Assembly: GCA_018105865.1 (NCBI GenBank)
Contig: CM030834.1
Location: 9,781,219-9,845,218, forward strand
From: Metaphire vulgaris
Lineage: Eukaryota > Annelida > Clitellata > Crassiclitellata > Megascolecidae
Direction: 5' to 3'
DNA length: 64,000 bases
Within the stretch, counting starts at the first letter, position 1. Every line of letters starts with the position of its first letter. Below the pieces are notes generated by a model. The model was not told the DNA's origin. It did not search any database and saw only the letters and a program-made list of their open reading frames with translations. Of this stretch, positions 8,773-20,425 are shown piece by piece. Made by a program: the position numbers and the translations under genes.

Positions 8773-9695
8773 CAAGCGCTATAGGTTGCGGTTTATCTCC
8801 AGAATTCTTCAACGCTTATGGAGAGGAAATCATGGAAAAAATAGAGAACATGGAAGGAATCATAATTGGAGGGCAGAACATTAACAACCTGAGATCCTCG
8901 GACGACGCAGCATTAATGGCGTACACACAAAAGAAGCTACAGGAATTAGTGGACGAAGTAGTTAAGGAAGACGAAAGAAAGGGACTAAAAATAAATACAA
9001 AGAAAACATACTGCATGGTGATCTCCAAACAAAAAGATACATCAAGATGCCAACTATACATAAATGGACAACTAACAGAGCAAGTAAATGACTTCAAATA
9101 TTTAGGAAACTGGATATCCAGCAATGGGAAATGTGAAAAGGAAATAATAACAAGGATTGCCATGGCAAAATCAGCATTTGTGGAATTAAAACACATCTTA
9201 ACAAACAAGAGAATATCAATGGAAACAAGGATAAGGGTCTTGGAAACTTATGTATGGTCGGTATTGCTATACGGCGCAGAAACGTGGTCAATTTCCAAAC
9301 AGATGAAGAAAAAATTAGAGGCAGTGGAAATGTGGTTTTTAAGGAGAATGATGAAGGTTTCTTGGACAGAGAAAACATCAAACCAGGAAATTTTGGAAAA
9401 GGCAAACTCAAGAAGGAAATTGTTAAAGTCTATAAAGAAAAGACAACTAGAATTCTTCGGACACATAATGAGAAAAAAGGCCTGGAAAACTTAGTCACAA
9501 GTTCACAACAGGTAAAGTGATGGAGAAAAGAGCAAGAGGGAGACAAAGATTGACGTTCATCGAAAACCTGCTATGCGACGTGAAAGACAAAATATCAGAA
9601 GTAGAACTGCTACAAGCGACATACGACAGAGAAGAGTGGAAGTCCATGGTCGCCAACGTTGTAAAACAAGGCACCTAAAGAAGAAGAAGAAGATA
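8773..9695 (+). mobile_element. RTE-like LINE, C-terminal reverse transcriptase and 3' end, copy A
   Basis: The plus strand reads GCGLSPEFFNAYGEEIM, then a mutated active-site region (RSSDDAALMA where RYADDTxLMA is expected), ending in KYLGNWISSNGKC, YGAETWSISKQMKKKL, MWFLRRMMKVSW and FFGHIMRK. The frame is open from 8832 to 9494. It then needs two frame changes to reach VMEKRARGRQRL and the final stop (9676-9678), which is followed by AAAGAAGAAGAAGAAG, a typical RTE tail. Loss of the YADD Tyr and the frameshifts make it inactive. It lies inside a larger element whose ends (CAGTAACGTAGCC at 8630, GGCTACGCCAC near 9845) resemble the CAGTGGCGTAGCC MITEs. Confidence 0.8.
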
Positions 9696-9849
9696 GGTGA
9701 CGACCTTTTTTGCTTGTCAGCACCTGCAAACGAAAAAAACATAACAAGGAAAGATGAGGTTGACGTTTTTTGCATGTAAAGATTTTTCGAAAGTTGGTTA
9801 CGGTCAAGACCAACCCTCCTCCCTTCCGGAAATCCTGGCTACGCCACCA

Positions 9850-10084
9850 CTACTGTTACTGTTGTTTACTTGTCGCTTAGAGCAGTAGTGCTATAAGTAT
9901 AAGGGGGATTTCTAATCGGGGTTTTCACGTAGCTTAGAGAAAGACCTCCGTCGCTATTTACATGTTAAGATTAGCAGACACTTGATTGACAGCAGGGTCT
10001 TTACACTCAAGCCTCGAACGATGTTAACATTTAGATCAACGTAAATTTGTTTATACGTAGGTTCGTATGGTGGGGCAGGAACAA
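9850..10084. other. no recognisable feature
   Basis: Unique-looking sequence shared with copy B. I see no coding signal. Confidence 0.4.
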
Positions 10085-10087
10085 GCG

Positions 10088-10310
10088 ATGGGAGGGCCTA
10101 CGGCCCCGAAGGGGCTTCGCCCTCACGGAAGATTTCGCCCCCGAAGGGATTCTATTGCGCCGGTTGGGGCCTACGGCCCCAGAAAATGGGGCTTCGCCCC
10201 AACGAGGGCTGCACCTCTGACACGGGGGAAATAGGAAGGAAAGAGTAAAGGGGAAGTGGAGGACAGTGTGTTTGGAAAGCGGGCTTCGCCCCAATTGGGG
10301 ATGCGCCCTG
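10088..10310. repeat. cluster of GC-rich stem-loops (GGGGCTTCGCCCC type), copy A
   Basis: Short perfect hairpins recur: GGGCCTACGGCCCC twice, GGGGCTTCGCCC, ATGGGGCTTCGCCCCA and GCGGGCTTCGCCCCAATTGGGG. Several have CTTCG-type loops. They sit within otherwise ordinary sequence, followed by a GGCAAGGGGC-rich run (about 10395-10450). Copy B has the same cluster (59108-59330) with one GGGCAAGGGGC unit fewer downstream. Confidence 0.65.
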
Positions 10311-10683
10311 CGAACGGCGTGATAGGGAGCAAGGAGGGCAAGGGTAATCGGGTATGGAGAGCAAAGAGGCAATAAGGAAGCTGGGAAAACGGGGCAAGAA
10401 GTATGGGCAAGTGGCAAGGGGCGGGCAAGGGGCAAGGGGCAAGGGGACCAGTTGGCCAGAGGCAAAAGGGAGGGGCAAGGGGAGAAGACAGACAGATAAG
10501 TCCCTTTGACGTCATAGATATGCAAAGGTTAATATTCGGGACCAATGAAATTTTATTAAGAAATGTGGTCCAAAGGTTCTTTTCAACAATTCATTGAATC
10601 CGATTCGGTTTTTTGTGTCAAAGAGAATGCTAAATGGCGACTACTGATATTGAGTCGAAAAAAATACGCTTTCAAAGAATAGC

Positions 10684-10813
10684 GTGATTTAAAGTGGCTT
10701 AGGAGGCGTTACTGCCTGCGTGGAAAGCCACTAGGGGCGCTAATGGGGTTTGCACCCGCTCCGTCAGCCTACCGCTCCAGCGCATAACCCACTCTGCCAT
10801 CTTCCGCCCTCTG
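10684..10813 (-). mobile_element. tRNA-derived SINE, copy A
   Basis: On the minus strand it begins GGCGGAAGATGGCAGAGTGG, where TGGCAGAGTGG is a polymerase III A box. An altered B box, GCGGGTGCAAACCCC, follows about 50 nt later, then a tail ending in CTAAGCCACTTTAAATCA. Three relatives in this window share the layout (24771-24895 minus, 34321-34445 plus, 59701-59829 minus). The copy at 34321 has the better B box, GGTTCAAGCCC. Confidence 0.75.
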
Positions 10814-11277
10814 AAAGTGTCACATCTTCCTACGACAAGACAGAGTAATGCTACATGCTGCGACTTCTAAGGCTCGTTCAATAATTAATTATGCCCAAGT
10901 CGCGTGGGGAGGAAGATGGCGTCGTTAACTGTCAGTGCAACACAGTCATTATTGAGGCAGTGAACTGCGCTGGTGGTTACACTTTGTGACAAAGGAAGGA
11001 ACCGGTCAGATGCTCTCTAAAGAGTGGTGCGATAACAGAATGATTCGCCGTGAAACTTTCTTTATCAAACGGTCCAGACTTCATTCCAATAGATCGTTCA
11101 CGACGCTCAGTTTTTGAAGCCGTTCTGACAATAATTATGTGTGGTGAAATCCTGCATTGAAATTGATAGTTCTCTGTCATTATTCAGAAATTCGTTCCAA
11201 AATTTTGAAAGAAATTGCAGAAATACAGTTATTGTCCAGAGTTTTTCAAACATATTAGAACCGCGCCCACTTCAGCG

Positions 11278-11460
11278 CAGTGGCGGCTCTAGGATTTGGC
11301 AAGTGGGGCCGTTGGGGGGCAACTTCTAATCATGGGGCCAACCATTTGTTGTTTAAATGTATGTAGCATTAAGTATAGGGTCCCAACTGGGGGCCACTGG
11401 GGCCAGGCTCTCAATAGGGGGCACGGGCCCCCTCTGGCCCCCCCGGTGGAGCCGCCACTG
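11278..11460. mobile_element. hAT-type MITE, insertion absent from copy B
   Basis: CAGTGGCGGCTC...GAGCCGCCACTG gives 12-bp perfect inverted ends on a 183-bp element. CTTCAGCG flanks both sides (11270-11277, 11461-11468). Copy B has one CTTCAGCG and no element (60291-60298), so this is a directly observed filled/empty pair. The interior carries ATTTGGCAAGTGGGG, AATCATGGGGCCAACCATTTG and TAAGTATAGGGTCCCAACTG, shared with the other CAGTGGCGGCTC elements here. Confidence 0.95.
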
Positions 11461-11899
11461 CTTCAGCGGTTTTGTAACGTGTCGCGACCCTAATCATAGC
11501 AGGTAATATCAAAATGTATTATGCCATCTGGTGAACGTTAGTTGAAAAGAATCTTCTGAGATTTGAATAAATGGGAAAACAAAAGCTCTGATTCAATTTC
11601 AATGAAAATATGGCAAGTATATATTAGGAAGAATTATTCATATTTTTGCCAAATAAGATAAAATGAGAGAAATAAATATTGAAATTTCTTGGAAATTATC
11701 TTTTTAAAAAAATTCCCGGAACATACCTTCTTTACGTGTCTTAAAAATCCTATGAGTATGGCAAAATCGCTTAACCGCCAGGCTTCATTAGCTTTCATCT
11801 GGAGATTCTCTATTGTTAACGGAGTTTCAGAGCAAAATGGTTGGAATACGCTTTCCTTGCGTTATTGCGAAATAAGGTTAATTTGTAAAAGTACTATAG

Positions 11900-12216
11900 G
11901 CCGGTGATTTCCAAACTTTTTGGAACTGTGCGACTCACTTAAGCGGCTTTGTAACAAGCCGCGACCCTGCAAACTTATTGTCGACTAAAGTTGGATAAAA
12001 CACTAATCATTTAATAGGGACCGTGTACGGAGGATTGCAGGCATATAAATTTCTTAAAACCTACAGTGTAAGCCTGCTTGCAACTTTCAAGGTTTATGAA
12101 ATTGTGGCATTGTTTACAAAATGACACTTTTGAATCTAATTTCGAGCTACCCCGCGACCCAGTAGACTGAGCCCTGCCACCCACTTTTGGGTCGCGAGTT
12201 ACAGTTTGGGAAACAC
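11900..12216. mobile_element. hAT-like MITE remnant (GGTTTCCAAAC...GTTTGGGAAACACTG)
   Basis: The ends are TTTCCAAACTTTTTGGAACTG and ACAGTTTGGGAAACACTG, with GCGACCC and GGGTCGCGAG just inside them. This resembles the widespread hAT MITEs with such ends. A similar start lies at about 11237 (TTTTTCAAACATATTAGAAC), so two related copies may be fused. Copy B equivalent: 60731-61030. Confidence 0.5.
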
Positions 12217-12372
12217 TGTTAATATAGTCGATCATTGCTATCTCCATCTAGAACGCTATTGCAGTTTGTATTATCGTCTAACATTTGATATTTATAGGAA
12301 TTTGGTGGGGGATGCAAAGTTTAAAAAAGAAATGAAAGAAAAAGGTAATTCTTAGTGTTTTTGCCAACTAAA

Positions 12373-12835
12373 TGTTAACAAAAATAAACTTTCGGAAAAG
12401 ACTGACAAGCAAAAAAACGCCATCCGCTGTATCTTTCAAATAGATGCTTTATTAAACTTACCGGAAAAATAGGTTGACAAGCAAAAAGGTAATCCGCATC
12501 CGCAGTATTAAGTTCACCGAATGTAAAAATTTTAAGAGCTTACGAAAAATATGCTGATAAGCAAAAAAACTCCGGTGGGTCAGGTGGGAGGTGGTGCATC
12601 CCCAGTCATCAACATGGTGGAACCAGTGGCGGCTCCACCGGGGGGCCAGGAGGGCCCGTGCCCCTCCCCTATTGAGTGCCTTCCTCTCCCAGTGGCCCCC
12701 CCTGTTGGAACCCTATACTTAATGCTACATACATCAAACAACAAACGGTTGGCCCCATGATTAGAAGTTGCCACCCCAACGCCCTCCCCTCACTTGCCAA
12801 ATCCTGGAGCCGCCACTGCCGTGGAACCGCCACTG
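12373..12835. mobile_element. nested hAT-type MITEs with repeated internal motif, copy A
   Basis: An element ending GTGGAACCGCCACTG (12835) contains three regularly spaced copies of the GACAAGCAAAAA motif (12402, 12474, 12552). It is interrupted by a second element at 12624-12818 (CAGTGGCGGCTCC...GGAGCCGCCACTG). The inner insertion has nearly matching flanks (GGTGGAAC against CGTGGAAC, one base apart). The left end of the outer element is not clear. Confidence 0.7.
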
Positions 12836-13480
12836 AATGTTGTAAAGAAACGAAGCGAAATTCGAAATATCGTCTTCGTTGCATATACCTTTCGGATTTC
12901 TTCTCTGCAGTGTCGTTGTTTCTACGAAACGTAAAGACTACTTGACCGGTGAAAAGGCGATAGAACGACGAAAACTACGGAGCAGCGGTTCTTATGTTCC
13001 TTCGACCGGACGAATGGCCGTCCGTCTCTGAGACCTGTGAGAGTATTTCGTCTTTGCCACTGTAGACACACTGTTCTCTGTCCGAAGATCCGTGTAAGCG
13101 CCACTCGGCTCCGGAAATTTGAAATGAATTTTTCATCGAAGCGCCAGGGCGACAGGGCGATGATGACGCTTCAAGGAATGGATCTGAAGAAAGCAGGTGT
13201 TAGAAACGAGCGAATGGAAATGCCCTGGATCAGACACAGTCGACGATCGACACTACGAAGACGAATGAAGAACGACCCGTGCTGTCCGCTCGGGTGGCGG
13301 AGTCACATATCATGTCCGGTCACGTCGTCGTCGTCGTCGACGTAACATTCGTTTCTGCTTTCATTTCCGTAACGGTCACGTGATGCTAAAGGTCGAGCAT
13401 CCAAGCGTACGGAGAGAGACACTATTTACGCGCCTTGCAAGCGACGAACTTCTCGCTTAAGTTGCATCTGCACGGGATAG
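12836..13480. other. CpG-rich, coding-like segment of unknown nature
   Basis: The base composition shifts to higher GC with many CG dinucleotides. It contains open plus-strand stretches (for example MNFSSKRQGDRAMMTLQGMD, then KKAGVRNERMEMPWIRHSRR) that are kept in copy B. The downstream frame differs between copies because one G is lost at about 62699. This could be an unmethylated gene start or a degenerate gene; I recognise no protein. Confidence 0.3.
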
Positions 13481-15640
13481 AGCTACAGCCCACCAGTGGC
13501 GCGGTCAGGATTCCAGAACAGGGGAGGAGGGGCACATGGAAATTTTCGGACCAAAAGTCTTGACGAACAAGAAAGTCGTCGTCGTCTCGAGCGGTTTGAG
13601 GCTTCGTGATCTCATACGACCCCTACCTCCCCTCGGTTACTCACCGGTTTTGCACGAATCTCACGACCGGTCCAAATAGAGGGGCATGGGTAATGGGCAA
13701 GGCAATTAAATACCTTAGTATTAAACAGTCTTGGTATTAAACAGTCTTGGGTAATGGGTATGCTGTGTCCTCCCGTGGCCTCGCCAGTGCAGCTCGTAAT
13801 CGTATTGCTTGCAGTGTTTTAGGGCTCGATATCATTAGCCTAGACACGAGGAACATGATGGATCCCGTCCAGGCTTGGGCTGGGCCGGCGGGATACCGAG
13901 AGATTCCCGGTGGGCCGCCGAACGCCAAGATATTAAGAAAATATTTTGTAGCTTATAAAAGATTAGAAATACTTTAAATCTAGAAATAGTGTATGCGGGT
14001 TAGCCACCTGGCAAACGTCGTGAAAATTCTCACAAGCAAAAAAGGCCATCGCCGCCTTTTTACACTTGATTTACTCATCCAACGTCGTGAAAAATAGTCT
14101 GACAGAAGCAAAATAGGTCATCTTCAATTTTCACATGCTATATGTGCATTTTATTATGTCTTACTCATGCTCTTTGTGCAGCAATTTCACCTGTATACAC
14201 AATGCATACACGAATTACATGCATACACAAATTACAAATATTCATGCATTCATATGTACCGTGTGCATGAATGCGTGCAATGCAAAATTCCTGTGGTTAT
14301 CATTACGCATTCATGTTTTCATTTGATTAATTAATGTATTGCAGAAATGGGCTGATATCTGCCATAGCATTTTGCGCTCTGCTATTCTATTCTGGAGCTG
14401 CCGCGAACACCCTGCGGTTAAGCGAATTTCTCGTATGTATGTCCCAATTTTGCATTCTAAAAAAGGTGTGAAATTAATGTTTTGAAAGCTTCAATATCAA
14501 AACAATTATAAAGTTAAATTCCCTTAACAAATCGGAATTACATGAATCCTGTTTAAATTCTAGTGATTTAATTCAGTGTTTATTAATTTATCGGGAAATT
14601 TATATTTAATATGCTTAACATAGGCGTCACAAGGTTTGCTCGGCTTTCGATAGGTGGCGCAGCAATGAACGCCTGTTCACTGTTTTCAGTCGAGTAGTCT
14701 GGCACAAAAGGCAAGAAAGGTCATCTCCAGTTTCCACGCTTCATAGGAGCCCGTGACTGCTCTGCCCAGGGGCCCGCAATTGCTCTCGACGGCCCTGTTG
14801 TTGGCAACTTGGCCTCCCACATGTACTTTCCCGAGGCCTCCCACCTTTGTAAGACACTGCCAAAATTTCCCGGTCTGCTTTACCAGGCTAATCCAACCCT
14901 GGTCCTGCCTTTTTTCGAACGGGGGCCAGTAGTGGGGTTTGTGATTAGAAATTTTTATCGGGGGTATGGGTGGAGAGGGGATAATTGTCGACTGAATCAA
15001 TAAACTTAGTTGTATTATGGCTTTTAGCAACTCTATAATAAACAGCAACCGAATTGCGTGATTTTTTTTAGAATATCCGACATTAAAATGATGTTCAGAA
15101 AAATGTTCTTTGTCGCTTTTGATTTGTTCGAGAAATAAATTCGACAACATTCAACAGTTTGGCATGCCTATATGGTAAAGGGCTTATAAATCTGGTTCAA
15201 GATCGCACCATTCGAGGCATTTAAATAGTGCATGGAGCCGCCTTGGTAGGCCAAAGTCTCAGGGACGTAACAAGCGATGGGCTGGGGCTCAAGACCCCAA
15301 GCCTGAAGCTAGCCCCCCCCATATGAATTCAAGCCCAAATTGCGTTGCGGGCTCAAAAGGAAGAAAGGGGAGTGAATCTTGGGCTTGAGACCCACACACC
15401 TAAAATCCTGCCCATGCCCTGCTACGTCCGTGCAAAGTCTACAAGACGTAGGATCATGGATTTTCACCGTCGGTTGTTTTGAGGTTGAAATCCGTGCATT
15501 TAATCTTTCCTATCCGCCCCCTGGCGAACGCTCGTGTACTTTATGAGATTTCTTTTTCCTTTTTTGCTCAGCGAGTGTCAAAGTGATGACCTTTTTGTCG
15601 TGCTTTTTCCATTGTAATTAGTAGTATTTCGCATAAAATT
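13481..15640. other. mostly featureless; visible A/B homology ends at 14610
   Basis: A CAGTGGCGCGGTCAGG MITE-like start lies at 13496 and GACAAGCAAAA-type motifs at 14028 and 14098. Base 14610 corresponds to the last base of the window (64000), so the true end of the duplication is unknown. I see no gene here. Confidence 0.4.
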
Positions 15641-15654
15641 TCCTATTTTTTGAT

Positions 15655-15893
15655 TATTTGTAAAAAGTAAAATTGTTGACGTCAACTTCTCTTGACCCCC
15701 ATCCCGCTGTCAACAACTGACAAACTTTTTCAAACTCCTCCCCCTAAATTGTTGACGTAATTAATGGACAGCCCCTTAGTTGGGGGTCAAAAGTTTTAAC
15801 ATAATTATAGGGGGTCACTGAAAGTTGACAGTTGTTGACAAGGGCGGAGGGAGTCTAAAATTGCCCACAAATTTTTGACATAATTAATGGACA
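15655..15893. repeat. remnants of a TIR element (GGGGCTGTCCATTAATTACGTCA family)
   Basis: Two end copies (AATTAATGGACAGCCCC at about 15760, AATTAATGGACAGCCC at 15880) lie in the same orientation, with GTTGACGTCAACTTCTC and GACAGTTGTTGACAAGGG segments also found in the complete element at 40599-40998. Confidence 0.55.
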
Positions 15894-15894
15894 G

Positions 15895-16253
<359 letters not shown>

Positions 16254-16259
16254 TTCTTT

Positions 16260-16790
16260 AACAAGAAGTTGGTCGTCTGAATCTTTGGCTTGGTAGAGGG
16301 AAGTACTTTCTATTGGTTGATTAATAAGCTTATCTCTAGACACGTCAGTGACTGTATACGGTTGCAGCGCTCTATGAGACCCGATCAAAGACGCCCACAG
16401 TTCAACACACCAACACAAACTATTTACAAAATGCAGCAAACAGTAAAACGGCTCAACGTCAACACCTTCCGAAATACTGTCGACCGCACCATATTTAACC
16501 TATATATGACGTTCTATGAAATTCAGAAATTGCTATAAACTGTTTTAATGAATTATATTTATGGAGACCGTCGCCTTCAGATGCAAATAGCTGCAATTTT
16601 GCTTTGAAATTTGCTGCTAAGACGAAATATTTCCATATGCAGTGACGCCCTCAATAAGACGAGTTTCAAATAGGTATTGTTTATCTAACGAATATTGATT
16701 TAACAACTAAATTGTTTTTCTAATGAGATCGCATGTAACGTTCGGAGATTCGCTCTGTAGTGAAAGAAATCTCGATGTAAATCTTGTTAA
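16260..16790. other. no recognisable feature
   Basis: Short frames only, with no domain or repeat I can name. Confidence 0.3.
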
Positions 16791-16794
16791 AGAA

Positions 16795-16796
<2 letters not shown>

Positions 16797-16845
<49 letters not shown>

Positions 16846-16928
16846 TGATGATGATGATGATGATGATTTTGATTATGATGATAATAACAATAATAATAAT
16901 AATAATAATAATAATGATGATGATGATG

Positions 16929-16965
<37 letters not shown>

Positions 16966-16970
16966 TAACG
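16797..16970. repeat. compound (AAT)n/(GAT)n microsatellite
   Basis: Alternating AAT and GAT blocks. Apparent Asn/Asp-rich frames here are repeat artefacts. Confidence 0.95.
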
Positions 16971-16984
16971 CTATTCCCTCTGAT

Positions 16985-17285
16985 TAAAGGGCCTTACAAG
17001 AAATCACTGAGTAAAAGGGCCGTATTAATAAATCATCATACACGAGCGATGCATCATTCGTATTTCATCAATATTTGGCTCTAATACTTAGAAAGGTACT
17101 TTAAGACTATGGACGAAGCGATTTTGAAAAATTATTTAAAACACATAGTATAACAAAAGCGCGGCCCTTTTATCGAAAATTATACCATACAATCGCGATA
17201 AAAGGGCCGCCCTTTACTCTGCATTTTCCTATACCAAAATGTTTTCGACGATTGCCTGATAAAAGGGCCGGCCCTCTAATAGCGT
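16985..17285. repeat. AAAAGGGCCG-bearing segment with an inverted repeat
   Basis: The motif AAAAGGGCCG or its complement occurs five or more times. One pair forms a 15-bp perfect inverted repeat (GCGGCCCTTTTATCG at about 17160, CGATAAAAGGGCCGC at about 17196). Confidence 0.6.
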
Positions 17286-17574
17286 ATGAATTGAGGAAAT
17301 TATACTTTAGCTACATCGTACAGGAAGAATAAATAAGCAGTTATTAGATATAGGTCTATATATTATATACTATTATGATCATAATTTGACATATTTATAT
17401 GTAATTATTTATACACATTTATATCGTATATGCAAAATAACATATTTGACAGCATGTATAATATATAATAATATTATTATGGCATATTATCCACTATAGT
17501 ATTATTATGACATTTATGAAAGCATTGGTCTATATGATATATATATATTATATATATGTTGTAAAATCAATTAA

Positions 17575-17760
17575 TCAGTAACGGGTTGCCATTACTTTCC
17601 CCAGACCCACGTAACATTTAACCATCGCAGCTTAACGATGTTCTTCAGTCTACCACCGCCCTATAGTGAATAAGGGCGAGTCGACCTTAAGGCTCCTGCA
17701 GGTATCGAACCCGCGACCTACTGGCACTATTGGTCTAGTATTGTAAAAACTATGCTAACG
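17575..17760 (-). mobile_element. tRNA-derived SINE (second family)
   Basis: Read on the minus strand it gives GTTAGCATAGT, a possible A box. About 40 nt later comes CGCGGGTTCGATACCTGC, a near-consensus B box. It is followed by a tail with TCGACTCGCCC and AACATCGTTAAGCTGCGATGG. A second, more diverged copy lies at 22440-22670. The SINE is followed by (CA)n(TA)n arrays. Confidence 0.6.
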
Positions 17761-17766
17761 TCCCGT

Positions 17767-17827
<61 letters not shown>

Positions 17828-18285
17828 CATAGATCGTTAGCCTATTATATGTATACTGAAATATTTATTTGATCAGCAATTATAATATATGTATTCAGCA
17901 TATCATATATTACCATATATTACCAGCATATATGATTATAGACAGTATATATAATTTATACATGGTAATGCATATTTCATCAGATATATTTATATGTTGC
18001 AAAAGATATATATGTATAACATAATCCTATATCCTTTCAAGTAAACATCAAACAGCATATATCTGATTATATATGATTATATATAGTATATATGCTTTAA
18101 TGTACATGTCTTAAATCAACAAATTCATATATATATATATATATATATCGTCATATATATAAATGTATGTCACAAATATAATCATATATATCATAATCAT
18201 ATATAAACAAATATTATATATCTTGTCATATATATCATCGGCATACATATATATGCGCATAATACATACATATATAATGGTTTTC

Positions 18286-18326
<41 letters not shown>

Positions 18327-18420
18327 ATTCAATCATTTGTACAATGTTTTTAAAGTAAAAATATAATGTTTATATAACTTATAAATATATTTGATCGGCA
18401 TTTATCATTTATGTTTTTCA

Positions 18421-18459
<39 letters not shown>

Positions 18460-18480
18460 TCTGTTAAGTATATATATATG
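17761..18480. repeat. AT-rich tract with (CA)n and several (TA)n blocks
   Basis: An almost continuous ATATAT-type sequence. No genes are plausible here. Confidence 0.85.
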
Positions 18481-19290
18481 TCTTGGATGAGATGTCAGTC
18501 TGGCTTGTCTAATAGGCTTCAGCTTGACGTCTCTAAGTCTGAGAGTCTGAGGTGCATGCTCTGGTTTGCGACCGAGAGGCAACAACACCTGCTGCCGCGT
18601 GAATGTGTCAAAATCCACGATCTCGAGCTTCATCCGGTTGCATCGGTGCGCAACTTAGGCATTGACCTTGATAGTGCGGCGACCATGAAGCTTCATGTAT
18701 CCAAGACTATCGCTAGCTGCTTCTCTTCACTTCGGTTGATTAGGAGTCTGCGTCGGTCTGTCTCTCAAGCTGTCCTTAAGACGTTGGTTGTCGCTCTGGT
18801 ACTGACTATAGGTTGGACTACGGCAATGCTGTTCTTGCAGGGTCACCTGCCTTTTCTTTCGCCCGTTTGCAGTCAGTTTTTTGAATAGTGCCGCTCGTCT
18901 CATCTTTCGTTCTTCCCGATATGATCATGTCACCCCGCTTCTCATGGATCTTCATTGGCTGTCGGCGCCTGAGCGCATTACGATCAAGCCGTCAACCCTT
19001 GTATATCGCTGTGTCTTCACGGGTTGGGTCCGAACTATCTTGCATCTGAGTTTCACAGCGTTTCCGACCTCGCTGGCCGTAAGCGTCTCAGATCGTCAAC
19101 GACATCGTTGCTCATCGTTCCGAGAACGCGTCTCGTCACCGTCGGAGATCGTGCCTTCCCGGTGGCTGCCGCGCGTACTTGAAATCGCTCCCGCCGACAT
19201 ACGAGAGTCACCGTCGTTGGATATCTTTAGGAATCGATTGAAGTCCTGGCTTTTTAAGACTAGCTATTCGGTTAATTCTGTTTAAAGTGT
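18481..19290 (+). mobile_element. CR1/L2-like LINE, C-terminal reverse-transcriptase end (pseudogene)
   Basis: Two frames joined by a frameshift near 18880 encode KSESLRCMLWF, VRNLGIDLDSAATMKLHVSK, NSAARLIFRSSRYDHVTPLL, DLHWLSAPERI and SPSLDIFRNRLKSWLF. This is the characteristic C-terminal thumb and tail of CR1/L2-clade elements. The stop is at 19285, and a (CTTA)n run follows at about 19326, probably the element tail. The rest of the element is missing. Confidence 0.8.
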
Positions 19291-19388
19291 TCGCGCAGTC
19301 ATTTTTGACGAGTTACCACTCTAATCTTGACGCTCCCTTACTTACTTACTTATATGTCATCAATATATCATTATCATCATCATCATGT

Positions 19389-20425
19389 GTCATCTTCATA
19401 TCTGAAGGTTGACGGTCATGAGTTGTTTCCACTTTGTTCTGTCTTCAGCAATCCTTTTTAGTCTTCCGTAGTTCTTTTCCTGTATGTGTTGCTTAACGTC
19501 GTCCAGCCAGTCTCTTCTAGGTCTTCCTCTGGCCCTGTTTCCCTCATATCTGCCCTCTAATAGGACTTCTGCTTGTTCTGTGCTTGAACCCCCGCATTAT
19601 GTGTCCAGCATACTGAGTTTTCCTGTTTATAATTTCTGTCAGGAGTTGTCTCTTTTCTCCAATTTTCTTTAGTACCTCTTCATTTGTTATTCTCTCTTGC
19701 CAGCTAATTTTCAAGATTCTTCTGAAGCACCACATTTCAAAGGCCTGTATTTTATTTTTCAACTGCTTTGTTAGAGTCCAGCATTCGCAGGAGAATGTGA
19801 TAACCAGTATACATAGCATCTCAGGATTCGTAGTTTTAGTGCTAAGTCTAGGTTTCTTCTTAGTAGTTCTTTCTGTTTCAAAAGGCTTCTTTGGCCATAG
19901 CAATTCTGGCGTTTATGTCTCTTGTGCATCGTCCGTTTTCTGTTATGAAACTGCCCAGATATTTGTATTCTTTTACTTGTTCCAACTTAGTGTTATCAAT
20001 TAGGATGTTGTGTTTCTCATTTTTGTGTTTGCTTACTATCATCGTTTTTGTTTTCTTTCTGTTAATTTCCATCCCGTATTGCTTGCTTTTGTCGTTTAGC
20101 TTGTTAATTATGAGTTGGAGGTCTTCCTCTTTTTCTGCAAAGATTACCGTATCATCTGCATATCTGAGTATGTTATAGATTGTTCCATTGATTTTCATTC
20201 CAGGAGTTTGTTCTAATGCTTCCTTTATTAATAGCTCGTATATAGGTTAAATAGTAAAGGGGATAGTATGCATCCTTGTCTGACTCCTTTTTTTATTTGT
20301 ATCTTCTCGGATTCCTCCTCTTTTATTCTTATGGTGGCGTATTCATTCCAGTATAAGTTACAGATTAAATTTTGCTCCAGTTTTGGTATTCCTGTGTATA
20401 TCATTATATATGCTGCCATATATAT
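19389..20425 (-). mobile_element. RTE-like LINE, reverse transcriptase with intact YADD, minus strand
   Basis: The minus strand encodes KKGVRQGCILSPLLFNLY (motif B), ILRYADDTVIFAEKEEDLQL (catalytic YADD), GMEINRKKTKTM, EYKYLGSFITENGRC, then after frame changes CWTLTKQLKNKIQAFEMWCF and AGHIMRG. At least two frameshifts and a stop after motif B make it inactive. The 3' end abuts CATCATCATCATG (minus: ATGATG tail). It is related to the copies at 8773, 28328 and 57796 but distinct in sequence. Confidence 0.8.

Noticed and set aside
10031..10545. Three overlapping Pro/Leu-rich frames on the minus strand (and at 59121-59562)
   Set aside because: All three frames stay open because of GGGCAAGG-type low complexity and GC hairpins; none has a domain.
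10684..10813. A true tRNA gene
   Set aside because: A and B boxes are present, but no cloverleaf closes, the acceptor ends do not pair, and four copies share a non-tRNA tail, as in a SINE.
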